A DNA stretch of 9,699 nucleotides from Candidatus Heimdallarchaeota archaeon AB_125 (GCA_001940755.1 MEHH01000080.1:1-9699); one strand, 5' to 3'. Counted from the stretch's first letter, positions 1 to 5,802 are shown. Notes: generated from the letters alone by a model not told the origin. Made by a program: numbers and translations.

Positions 1-1
1 C

Positions 2-157
2 TTTATTCTAGCATTGGAAGGATTACTAGTTTTTATTCAGACTTTAAGATTACATTTTTATGAATTCTTCAGCAAGTTTTATGAAGGCAGTGGAATTCAG
101 CATAAACCAATTTTCGTTTTTAACAAAGAAATGGATTTGAGTAAATATGGCAGTTGA
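2..157 (+). CDS. atpI: A/V-type ATP synthase subunit I, C-terminal end (partial)
   Basis: The frame is open from base 2 to a TGA at 155-157 and encodes the last 51 residues of a protein whose start lies outside the window. The peptide contains LEGLLVFIQTLRLHFYEFF followed by SKFYEGSG and HKPIF. This matches the conserved end of V/A-ATPase subunit I (subunit a), where the last transmembrane helix is followed by a short tail rich in aromatic residues. Subunit I is the membrane stator that forms the ion half-channels against the c-ring. The fragment includes the conserved LRLHFYEFFSKFYEG block. Its stop overlaps the start of the proteolipid gene by 11 nt (147-157), so translation of the two is probably coupled. 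Family assignment is confident despite the short length, because the motif and the neighbour agree. The conserved arginine of the ion channel lies upstream of the window and cannot be checked. Confidence 0.88.
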   Translation, partial: FILALEGLLVFIQTLRLHFYEFFSKFYEGSGIQHKPIFVFNKEMDLSKYGS

Positions 158-626
158 AGGATATATATTAGGTATTATGGGAATTGCAGGAACAATGTTA
201 ACAATATTAGGAGCAGGCATTCCATTAGCGAAAGGAGTTCAAGCAGCAGCTGCAGCAGTAGCAGAAAAACAGAGATTAAATATCTTCATTTTAATCTATT
301 TGGCTTTGGCTGAAGCATTAGCGATTTATGGTTTATTGATAGCTTTCGTTATGTATACGAAAATTCAACCTTATCTTGATGGAACAAATCTACTAACAGA
401 TTTCACTCCAACGTATGGATGGATTTACATTGCAGCTATGTTCATTATGGTTGTTTCTAATCTAGGAGCGGCTATAACACTAGCAAAAGGAGAACCTGCA
501 GCTATTGGGTCAATAACAGCAAATTCAGAAGTATTCACACCAAATCTGATATATCTAGCTCTTGGTGAAGCTTTAGCAATCTATGGATTATTAATAGCTT
601 TTATACTCTTGAATATCGTTGTTTGA
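147..626 (+). CDS. atpK: A/V-type ATP synthase subunit K (c-ring proteolipid, two hairpins)
   Basis: A 159-residue, very hydrophobic protein made of two similar helical hairpins (about residues 5-72 and 90-158), giving four membrane helices. The outer helices of the hairpins carry nearly identical segments, YLALAEALAIYGLLIAF at 51-67 and YLALGEALAIYGLLIAF at 136-152. Each contains the ion-carrying glutamate (E56 and E141). The polar loops contain AKGVQAA and AKGEPAA. This is the rotor-ring proteolipid that carries H+ or Na+ through the membrane sector. Both glutamates are kept, unlike eukaryotic V-type c subunits, where one hairpin has lost its site. The residue after each glutamate is alanine, not the Thr/Ser usual in Na+-coupled rotors, so H+ coupling is more likely (inference). 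The ATG at 147 lies inside the end of atpI, and no strong Shine-Dalgarno sequence is seen, consistent with translational coupling. The 3' end faces atpC with only 8 nt between them. Confidence 0.93.
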   Translation: MAVEGYILGIMGIAGTMLTILGAGIPLAKGVQAAAAAVAEKQRLNIFILIYLALAEALAIYGLLIAFVMYTKIQPYLDGTNLLTDFTPTYGWIYIAAMFIMVVSNLGAAITLAKGEPAAIGSITANSEVFTPNLIYLALGEALAIYGLLIAFILLNIVV

Positions 627-634
627 CGAGTTGA

Positions 635-1690
635 CTATACAAGGTTGACAATTAATTCCCTGGTTTTTTCAACAGGGAACTTATACTCCTTGAGATATAA
701 CAATTTATTCAAATCCTGAATCTGGGCTTCATACTGTTTTAGATAACTAAGAATACTCAAAATTCCATAATCTTTGTAGAATGCTTTTCTTAGCTCTTCT
801 AACTCTCTCGCTCTCAAAGCTATTTCTATATGCAGGAACATCTGGTCTTTTTCGTATCGTTTAATACCTTGAGTCAACTTCTCAAACTTAAGTGATTTTA
901 AAATATCCAGATCATTTTGCAAGAATTGTTCTTCCATCAAGGAAATTATCTGTCTTCTAAAGGGAATCTCTTTAGGTAATGTGATGAGCTGTAAAGCATC
1001 TTCCACATCAACTTCAACAAAATCTGCTTTTAATTTAACTAGTATCACATTTGTAAATAGTTCTTGATAAACAAAATTTAGTGCACCTTTCTTCTGCACT
1101 CCCCTGAGTTTTTGAGCTTGTTTCAGCATCATATCTAAATAATGAACATTCAATGCAAACTCTATAGGCCAGATATCACCAACCTTACTATAGATTTTTT
1201 CTGAGATCTCTATAACACTCTTGTATTCTGTAAGCTTCATACCTTCGAGAAATTCACCTAAATCTTGACTTTGAATAAGTTTAGCAATGAAGGAAGTTCT
1301 ACCAAGCATCTCTTGAGCTTTTAAATTTATTACCTCCCTAAGGTTAACTTTAGCTTTTGAATACAGATATCTGATTATTCTTTGAAGGTTCATCACTTCG
1401 AATTTAATCATATATGCTTCGAAGAATTCTTTACCCCATTTAGGCATATTTTGGAGGATAAAATCATATTGATCTAACAATTTTCTAGTAAGTATGCGTT
1501 CAATCTCATGAGATTGATACGATGGCTGCTTTCGCAAACTTTCACCAATTTCAAAAGAAGTTAAATCATTAATGAAGGCTTCATAAGGTTTATTTATTAA
1601 GTTTTCAAAGTCTTCAATAGAAAGAAGCTTTGCATGCTGTCCTCTTACATAACTTGTAAGAAAAGAGATGTCTGGTGAAATATTTGCCAT
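635..1690 (-). CDS. atpC: A/V-type ATP synthase subunit C (AC39/d-like)
   Basis: A 351-residue, soluble, mostly helical and charged protein matching the vATP-synt_AC39 family (V-ATPase subunit d, archaeal subunit C), which is usually 320-360 residues long. The N-terminal segment SYVRGQHAKLLSIEDFENLI (13-32) is the family's typical R-x(4)-KLLS-x-EDF start. YMIKFEVMNLQRIIRYLY (93-110) matches the conserved E-x-x-NL-x-x-I-x-R block. Subunit C is a funnel-shaped socket that couples the central rotor stalk to the c-ring. The ATG at 1688-1690 fits, because the family motif begins at about residue 13 and no other methionine is near. A TATA-like TTTATTT on the minus strand sits 24 nt upstream, so the transcript may be leaderless. 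The gene is inverted relative to atpI-atpK and head-to-head with atpH, with which it overlaps by 16 nt. In most archaeal operons atpC follows atpK on the same strand. Confidence 0.9.
   Translation of the reverse strand: MANISPDISFLTSYVRGQHAKLLSIEDFENLINKPYEAFINDLTSFEIGESLRKQPSYQSHEIERILTRKLLDQYDFILQNMPKWGKEFFEAYMIKFEVMNLQRIIRYLYSKAKVNLREVINLKAQEMLGRTSFIAKLIQSQDLGEFLEGMKLTEYKSVIEISEKIYSKVGDIWPIEFALNVHYLDMMLKQAQKLRGVQKKGALNFVYQELFTNVILVKLKADFVEVDVEDALQLITLPKEIPFRRQIISLMEEQFLQNDLDILKSLKFEKLTQGIKRYEKDQMFLHIEIALRARELEELRKAFYKDYGILSILSYLKQYEAQIQDLNKLLYLKEYKFPVEKTRELIVNLV
656..679 (+). terminator. Hairpin downstream of the atpI-atpK transcript
   Basis: A perfect 7-bp inverted repeat, TTCCCTG (656-662) and CAGGGAA (673-679), encloses a loop containing six T. 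It begins 29 nt after the atpK stop and lies inside the last codons of the opposing atpC. On the plus-strand transcript it would form a compact hairpin with a U-rich loop. Archaeal termination depends mainly on U-tracts, so a role as a terminator or 3'-end stabiliser is plausible but unproven. As it also encodes residues of subunit C, it may be coincidental. Confidence 0.35.
1645..1652 (+). promoter_or_regulatory. Candidate TATA box for atpH
   Basis: TTACATAA is centred about 26 nt upstream of the GTG start of atpH, which would give a leaderless transcript. It is a weak match to the archaeal TATA consensus and lies inside the 5' coding part of atpC. The main support is that other genes in the window show the same spacing. 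Confidence 0.3.
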
Positions 1691-2004
1691 CTAAGGAACA
1701 AGAGATAATAGAACAAATAAAGATTGCTGAACAACAAGCAGAAGACGTAGTTTCAGAAGCAAGAAATGAATCAAACGTTTTAATTGAAAAAGCTCAAAGT
1801 GATAGAGTAAGAAGGTTGGAAAAGGCAAAAAACGAAGCCAGAGAAATTTTAAAACAAAAAATTGAGGAAGCAAGAGATACAAAGCAATTTGAGCATCTAG
1901 TTACTGAAGCTAAGAAAAATTCTGCAGAATTAACTAAGAAAAAGAAAGATAAAATTTCAAGTGTTGCAGAAGAAACAGCAGAATTCATACTTGAAATAAA
2001 TTAA
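1675..2004 (+). CDS. atpH: A/V-type ATP synthase subunit H (peripheral stalk coiled coil)
   Basis: A 109-residue protein, almost entirely helical and charged, rich in E, K, A and R, with no membrane segment. Its pattern (EQIKIAEQQAEDVVSEAR, then KAQSDRVRRLEKAKNEAREIL) is that of archaeal ATPase subunit H, the G-like partner of subunit E. The E/H heterodimer forms the peripheral stalk that holds the catalytic head against the membrane stator. The long coiled coil covers about residues 6-70, and a short C-terminal helix ends in AEETAEFILEIN. The length is normal for the family (about 100 residues). The start is the GTG at 1675; a TTG three codons downstream (1684) is the only other nearby choice. 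The GTG lies inside the first codons of the divergent atpC. Normally atpH is the first gene of the operon, before atpI; here it stands alone between atpC and a HAD-like gene. Its 3' end is 11 nt from the stop of that convergent gene. Confidence 0.8.
   Translation: MKYLPSKEQEIIEQIKIAEQQAEDVVSEARNESNVLIEKAQSDRVRRLEKAKNEAREILKQKIEEARDTKQFEHLVTEAKKNSAELTKKKKDKISSVAEETAEFILEIN
1715..1721 (-). promoter_or_regulatory. Candidate TATA box for atpC
   Basis: Read on the minus strand, TTTATTT lies 24 nt upstream of the atpC ATG, close to the usual archaeal TATA-to-start distance of about 26 nt. This predicts a leaderless atpC transcript. The box is inside the atpH coding region. No Shine-Dalgarno-like sequence precedes the ATG, which agrees with leaderless initiation. 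Confidence 0.45.
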
Positions 2005-2015
2005 CAGTGAATCAA

Positions 2016-2756
2016 TTATTCAGAAACTAGTTCAAAATCATCTTTATCTTCAAATTCTGTCTCATCAAATTCTATCTCACCTATTTCCTCTTCAGGATCC
2101 TCATCTAGATCTTCAAGGTGATCTTTCACCATTTCAACGAGTTCTGGAATTTCATTCACAATGAAAGGAGTAGATAGCTCATTCTCATCAGAGTATCCCC
2201 AAGACACTCCAAAGCAGGGAATTTTAAGCAGATCAGAAACATAAACATCATTTGGCAGATCACCTACAAAAACTCCTTTTGCTATAACATCTGGATCAAA
2301 ATTATGTACTATTAAATCAAATTTATCTTCACCAGCAAGAATTTGATCAAAAGGATTGCTTTTACCAAATAGTCTTTCCATAAGTTTTGAAGAATCATCT
2401 TCATTCTCTAACATTGGATTCTGAGTGACCATTATCAGTGAAATATTATCATCTAATTTCTTGATTTTCTCCAAAGTTTCTTGTATTTCAGGGTAGAGTT
2501 CAACTACATCCATGAAGATATCTCTCTGAAGTTTTACCAGTTTATTCCTTTTTACCAGAAGTTTTAAAGGATTTACAGGATATTTGAAAAACATTGACAT
2601 ACTTTGTCCTTTAGAAGAAGTATCCTTGTACATTTGTTTAATTTTTGAACTAGGAAAATCTTTACCCAGAGCTTCTTTGAATACTCTTCTAGTAACTTCC
2701 AGAGTATCAACTATGGTTCCTCCAAAATCAAAAAAAATCGGAATGGTATCACTCAT
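2016..2756 (-). CDS. HAD-superfamily hydrolase-like protein with an acidic C-terminal tail
   Basis: A 246-residue protein with the haloacid dehalogenase fold signatures in order. Motif I is IFFDFGGTIVDT (7-18) with nucleophile D10. Motif II is LIMVTQNP with T111. A possible motif III lysine is K145 or K160. Motif IV is VFVGDLPNDV (162-171) with D166 and D170. Most HAD phosphatases have D-x-D-G-T; here the second aspartate, the usual general acid/base, is replaced by G12. Catalysis may be altered or lost, although the metal-binding acidic pair of motif IV is intact. A helical cap lies at about 18-100. Residues 214-246 form a very acidic tail with 19 Asp/Glu out of 33, probably disordered, and not part of the HAD fold. 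The substrate cannot be named. The gene is the last of the minus-strand block, 52 nt after the second zinc-ribbon gene, with its own TATA-like box. It converges on atpH. Confidence 0.8.
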   Translation of the reverse strand: MSDTIPIFFDFGGTIVDTLEVTRRVFKEALGKDFPSSKIKQMYKDTSSKGQSMSMFFKYPVNPLKLLVKRNKLVKLQRDIFMDVVELYPEIQETLEKIKKLDDNISLIMVTQNPMLENEDDSSKLMERLFGKSNPFDQILAGEDKFDLIVHNFDPDVIAKGVFVGDLPNDVYVSDLLKIPCFGVSWGYSDENELSTPFIVNEIPELVEMVKDHLEDLDEDPEEEIGEIEFDETEFEDKDDFELVSE

Positions 2757-2779
2757 AAATTTGAAATATTCTCACTCTT

Positions 2780-2789
2780 TTTAAATAAA
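2780..2789 (-). promoter_or_regulatory. Candidate TATA box for the HAD-like gene
   Basis: On the minus strand, TTTATTTAAA is centred about 28 nt upstream of the ATG at 2756, so transcription would begin at or next to the start codon (leaderless). It overlaps the T-rich end of the upstream zinc-ribbon operon, so promoter and terminator appear to share this 52-nt gap. Confidence 0.45.
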
Positions 2790-2808
2790 AAGGTAAAAGA
2801 GAAAAAAA
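2783..2808 (-). terminator. T-rich terminator after the zinc-ribbon gene pair
   Basis: Directly after the stop of the second zinc-ribbon gene, the minus strand runs through T7, then CTCTTTTACC and T5. Runs of T on the non-template strand are the main intrinsic termination signal in archaea. A small inverted repeat, CTTTTT with AAAAAG (2777-2792), is also present. A terminator fits here because a new promoter for the HAD-like gene follows at once. Confidence 0.5.
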
Positions 2809-3798
2809 CTAGCTCCTTCTCTTCCGTGATTTCTGTGTTTCCCTGTATCTTGATTTTAATCCAAGTTGTAATGTTCTACCAGCTAAAATTAAACCTGCAA
2901 TTGCACCAAATATCCCAAAATATTGGAAATTGAATAGTGTACTTTGGATTGCAAAGAATATACCTGCTAATCCAATTCCTGCAAATAGTGTTGTTAATAT
3001 TCCAACTTGTACCCAGTAAGAGGTTTCTCTTGGTACAGTAGTGATTACAGTTCTTCCAGTTGCTCCATCTAAAATTGCTTCATGTTTCTTTCCAGCTGCT
3101 TCAAACTCAATAAAGTAAAATGGAATATGGAGTAGATAAACACCTTCTACGTCAGGTTTATCTCTAACCTCAAGTATTTGAGCTAATTCTTTGAGCATCA
3201 ATCCTTTATGAATCTCTCTCATCTGGTTTGTAGCTTCGTTTTTAGCTTGATCTAAATCAAATATACTTGGAACTACATCAGCTTTAACTTTCTCTGCTTC
3301 AAGTGCTTGGAAATATCTCTTACCTCTAGTAGATATTTCGAAGTTAAGTAACTCATTGTTCACATCTTCAGCTGCGTAAATGATAAATTCTCTAGTATCA
3401 TCGAATATTCCTTGTTCAGGTTTCAAGTGAGTACTAATATGTCTATATCCTGACTTGTACCGATTACTGAAAGTTGCATATTCTCCATTTCCTTTGTATT
3501 CCGTTCGAAGGTGAACAGTTACAATGAAATATGGAAAGAATTTCAAATCTAGTTTCGTAACTTTAAGAGATTTGTGTAGATCTTCAGGAACTCCAGGGTG
3601 TTTAAGAATATCTCCAACTAACTCTGTTCTAATCTGTTCAACATTATAAACAACTGGTAACATAAAGTGTTCAATTAATTCTGATACTTTTTTCAGTTCA
3701 CTTGTTACTGAACAATATGGACATGTAACATGTGATTGAGTTGCTTCAAGTTCTAAAGGAGCAGCACAATTAGGGCACATTATTGATCTTACACTCAT
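2809..3798 (-). CDS. Zinc-ribbon membrane protein, second of a tandem paralogous pair
   Basis: A 329-residue protein. The N terminus is a zinc ribbon with C8-x2-C11 and C26-x2-C29 (MCPNCAAP, then TCPYC). A soluble central region (about 45-255) contains FFPYFIVTVHLRTEYKG (87-103) and EGVYLLHIPFYFIEFEAAG (218-236) followed by AILDGATGR. Two membrane helices follow at about 262-284 and 291-308, and the protein ends in a basic tail (KSRYRETQKSRKRRS). Ribbon and tail are expected on the cytoplasmic side. The same layout and motifs occur in the upstream neighbour, so the two are diverged duplicates. The start is decided by a strong GGTGGTGG site 6 nt before the ATG. The gap to the upstream stop is 1 nt, so the pair is one transcript and may form a heteromeric complex (inference). 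No biochemical function is known to me; the ribbon could bind nucleic acid or protein. Confidence 0.82.
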   Translation of the reverse strand: MSVRSIMCPNCAAPLELEATQSHVTCPYCSVTSELKKVSELIEHFMLPVVYNVEQIRTELVGDILKHPGVPEDLHKSLKVTKLDLKFFPYFIVTVHLRTEYKGNGEYATFSNRYKSGYRHISTHLKPEQGIFDDTREFIIYAAEDVNNELLNFEISTRGKRYFQALEAEKVKADVVPSIFDLDQAKNEATNQMREIHKGLMLKELAQILEVRDKPDVEGVYLLHIPFYFIEFEAAGKKHEAILDGATGRTVITTVPRETSYWVQVGILTTLFAGIGLAGIFFAIQSTLFNFQYFGIFGAIAGLILAGRTLQLGLKSRYRETQKSRKRRS

Positions 3799-3799
3799 T

Positions 3800-4783
3800 T
3801 TAGTCCACCACCGATTTTGGTTTGAAAGTATTCTTCAGCGTGAAGAATCCTATTACTGCCGCGACTATTCCAGCTATAATTGGTACATATACTAAATGTC
3901 TTAAGAAATAGCTTGCTACTCCAGCACCACCTAAGAGTAATACAGTTAGTGATAAAAATATAATTCTAAAAGTAGTTGTAACAGGTAGTTCTCCAATTAT
4001 TACTCTTCCACTGCTTCCTAATATAGCCATTCTGTAGGTTTCTCCTTTGAATTCATATTCTATCTGCCAGACTGGAGCATGCACGAAGTAAGTGCCTTCA
4101 AATGTTAATTGAGTAGCACAATCAAACACTTTGGTACAGGCTTTTTCAGCTTGAGCTCTATGATTATCAAAGACATGTGTTTTACCTAGCTGATTTGCTG
4201 CATCTATATTAATTTCTGATGAAAGGTAATTGAATTCTTTCTCATCTGCTTGTAGTTGATCGTGATTAAATTGTACGGCATTTGTAAATTCTGCTCTTAC
4301 GATGTCTTTTACTCTCTCATATCCGAATATTGAACTACCTCTCCTTCCAAGTAAGACATCTGCTCTTTTTTCTCTTATTTCTCTGTCTATTGGTCGGTAT
4401 ACTGTAACATGTTCAGTTACTGTTCTTCTATTCTTTCCTGATCCTACTGTTCTTGTTCTTGTTTCAGTGTATCTGAGGTATCCTACAAAATGAGTATACG
4501 CATCAGTAGTAACAACCCAAAAAGGCATTAAACTTGGGGTAATGTTAGTAATCTTATAACCTTTAATTCCCCTCATAAATCCTTTTTTCCTAATAAACTC
4601 CTTTACAATATCATGTATTTTCTTCTGATTAAGCGTATTTCTTAAAATATAATGATTATCAAATATAGCACCATCTGCTAGACTCGCTTGACCACAAGAA
4701 ACACAATTGAAGATTGCATCCTCTGGATTCACATCCATTGGAGCATTGCAATGAGGACATTGAAATTTCTTAACTAGGCTCAT
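3800..4783 (-). CDS. Zinc-ribbon membrane protein, first of a tandem paralogous pair
   Basis: A 327-residue protein with an N-terminal zinc ribbon, C9-x2-C12 and C27-x2-C30 (QCPHCNAP, then NCVSCG). A soluble region (about 45-265) follows, then two membrane helices at about 272-294 and 297-315 and a short basic tail. Shared blocks with the downstream paralogue are LMPFWVVTTDAYTHFVGYL (85-103, against FFPYFIVTVHLRTEYKG) and EGTYFVHAPVWQIEYEFKG (229-247) followed by AILGSSGR. It also has an Arg/Thr-rich insertion (about 107-130) containing TRTRTVGSGKNRRT, which the paralogue lacks. This may be an exposed basic loop. The ATG is about 25 nt downstream of a TATA box, indicating a leaderless mRNA. 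The gene is co-transcribed with its paralogue and lies 72 nt downstream of a ParA/MinD-type gene on the same strand. Topology suggests a cytoplasmic ribbon anchored at the membrane. Function unknown. Confidence 0.82.
   Translation of the reverse strand: MSLVKKFQCPHCNAPMDVNPEDAIFNCVSCGQASLADGAIFDNHYILRNTLNQKKIHDIVKEFIRKKGFMRGIKGYKITNITPSLMPFWVVTTDAYTHFVGYLRYTETRTRTVGSGKNRRTVTEHVTVYRPIDREIREKRADVLLGRRGSSIFGYERVKDIVRAEFTNAVQFNHDQLQADEKEFNYLSSEINIDAANQLGKTHVFDNHRAQAEKACTKVFDCATQLTFEGTYFVHAPVWQIEYEFKGETYRMAILGSSGRVIIGELPVTTTFRIIFLSLTVLLLGGAGVASYFLRHLVYVPIIAGIVAAVIGFFTLKNTFKPKSVVD
3805..3812 (-). promoter_or_regulatory. Shine-Dalgarno site of the second zinc-ribbon gene
   Basis: On the minus strand, GGTGGTGG lies 6 nt before the ATG at 3798, inside the last codons of the upstream paralogue. 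It fixes the start of this gene and shows that internal operon genes use Shine-Dalgarno initiation, whereas the first gene of the pair appears leaderless. Confidence 0.65.
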
Positions 4784-4808
4784 TAATACAACAGTTTACG
4801 TTAGCTAT

Positions 4809-4814
4809 TATAAA
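4809..4814 (-). promoter_or_regulatory. TATA box of the zinc-ribbon operon
   Basis: Read on the minus strand, AATTTTATAATAG contains TTTATA with 25 nt between it and the ATG at 4783. That places the predicted transcription start at or 1-3 nt before the start codon, so the message is probably leaderless. No Shine-Dalgarno sequence is present before this ATG, consistent with that reading. This is the clearest promoter in the window. Confidence 0.55.
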
Positions 4815-4843
4815 ATTTGATATAATTTTCGAGAAATTAGTGC

Positions 4844-4849
4844 AAAAAA
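4844..4849 (-). terminator. T-run after the ParA/MinD-like gene
   Basis: Six T on the minus strand, starting 7 nt after the stop of the ParA-like gene and upstream of the zinc-ribbon promoter. This could be a short U-tract terminator. It is a single short run in AT-rich DNA, so the call is weak; read-through into the zinc-ribbon genes remains possible. Confidence 0.3.
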
Positions 4850-4855
4850 CTATAT

Positions 4856-5710
4856 TTACTCTTTACTTTTCTTCATCTCATCTATATCTTGAATTACTTT
4901 ATCTACAATAAGAGTTAGTTTTTCATAGAGAACTGAGTCATCTGGAAAAATATATTCACCTCTAATACCCTGTTCCATTACGTCAAAAGAAATAGGTAAG
5001 AAATCAAGAAAAGTAATTTTATCAGGTTTGTAGATTTTTATCAATTCTTGCTTCCAATCTTCTAATAGCTTCTGATTATCTGCTTTTAGTTTTGGAGGAA
5101 GTTGATTAAAAACAAAGAAACTAAGAGATCTAATATCTAGTTTCTTGTAGATATCTTTGAGCATTTGCTTTGCACCTTCGAAGCTGAAAGTAGAAGGTCT
5201 TATTACAAAGATTCTAGCATCAGCAATAGCTGCTGCATTAACTGACTCCATTCTGTAACCTGGTGCTAAATCATAAACTACATATCTGAATCCCATTCTT
5301 TGGAGGAATTTAGTCATTTCATGAAGTGCAAAGAAAGAATATTGTTGAATATCCTCAAGGAGTGATAATAGTCCTTCTCCATATTCTACATTCTCTTTTG
5401 CAACTATTAATTGTAGATTTGGATTCTTTGTTGTAAGGAGAACTTCTTCGCTTACTTTCTTCTTTCCCATAAGTACATCGTTAATTGTATGCTTGATCTT
5501 CTTATCTGGAATTTTGAAGATGTGTTGGATTGTAGGTTGTGCAATATCTAAATCTATCAAAACAGTTTTGTTTCCACGTCTAGCAAGCTCATGAGCTATA
5601 TTACATGAAAGAGTTGTTTTACCTGGTCCACCTTTTTGAGAATGGAGTATTATTATATCTAACCTGGCAGAAGCCATTTCTTGTAGTTTTCCAAAATCTA
5701 TACTAGACAA
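4856..5710 (-). CDS. ParA/MinD-family ATPase
   Basis: A 284-residue SIMIBI-class P-loop ATPase. The deviant Walker A motif is SQKGGPGKTT (24-33), with signature lysine K26 and P-loop lysine K31. Switch I is VLIDLDIAQPT with D53 and D55. Walker B is RYVVYDLAPGY (142-152) with D147. These residues support ATP-dependent dimerisation as in ParA and MinD, which position DNA, division proteins or other cargo on a surface. The C terminus (about 262-284) is a helix with alternating hydrophobic and charged residues; whether it binds membrane as in MinD cannot be decided by eye. The start chosen is the TTG at 5710, because GGTGAT precedes it by 3 nt. The ATG at residue 12 (5677) lacks such a site but would put Walker A nearer the N terminus, as is usual. 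No ParB or centromere-like repeats are nearby, so plasmid partition is unlikely. The gene is divergent from the IFT52-like gene, and the tandem zinc-ribbon genes lie downstream. Confidence 0.85.
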   Translation of the reverse strand: MSSIDFGKLQEMASARLDIIILHSQKGGPGKTTLSCNIAHELARRGNKTVLIDLDIAQPTIQHIFKIPDKKIKHTINDVLMGKKKVSEEVLLTTKNPNLQLIVAKENVEYGEGLLSLLEDIQQYSFFALHEMTKFLQRMGFRYVVYDLAPGYRMESVNAAAIADARIFVIRPSTFSFEGAKQMLKDIYKKLDIRSLSFFVFNQLPPKLKADNQKLLEDWKQELIKIYKPDKITFLDFLPISFDVMEQGIRGEYIFPDDSVLYEKLTLIVDKVIQDIDEMKKSKE

Positions 5711-5713
5711 TAA

Positions 5714-5719
5714 ATCACC
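5714..5719 (-). promoter_or_regulatory. Shine-Dalgarno site deciding the TTG start of the ParA-like gene
   Basis: GGTGAT on the minus strand, 3 nt before the TTG at 5710. The divergent IFT52-like gene has the same hexamer with the same 3-nt spacing before its ATG. That agreement supports the TTG as the true start. Confidence 0.55.
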
Positions 5720-5761
5720 GGATAATTAATATCTACTTCAAGTCTTTTTATTCTTTACTAC

Positions 5762-5768
5762 ATAAAAT
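5762..5768 (-). promoter_or_regulatory. Candidate TATA box for the ParA-like gene
   Basis: The minus strand reads CAATTTTATG here. A start about 26 nt downstream would give a 5' leader of roughly 30 nt containing the GGTGAT site. Other AT-rich stretches nearby could serve equally well. Confidence 0.3.
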
Positions 5769-5769
5769 T

Positions 5770-5802
5770 GATTTTTTCACTAAAAAAAGCAGGATTTTTC
5801 AC
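5770..5802. repeat. Direct repeat GATTTTT(T)CAC in the divergent intergenic region
   Basis: GATTTTTTCAC (5770-5780) and GATTTTTCAC (5793-5802) are direct copies, 23 nt start to start (about two helical turns). They lie between the ParA-like and IFT52-like genes. They could be binding sites for a regulator of both promoters. Low sequence complexity makes chance likely enough to keep confidence low. Confidence 0.3.

Noticed and set aside
1691..1988. Two minus-strand open frames opposite atpH with many Phe and Leu.
   Set aside because: They are complements of a charged coiled coil (GAA/AAA codons read as TTC/TTT), which produce false hydrophobic frames.
2007..2021. Inverted repeat TGAAT/ATTCA between atpH and the HAD-like gene as a bidirectional terminator.
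   Set aside because: The stem is only 5 A/T-rich base pairs without a clear T-run on either side; expected by chance in such DNA.
4856..5710. Plasmid or prophage partition locus based on the ParA-like gene.
   Set aside because: No ParB, centromere-like iterons, replication initiator, integrase or transposase is in the window, and the neighbours are core archaeal genes.
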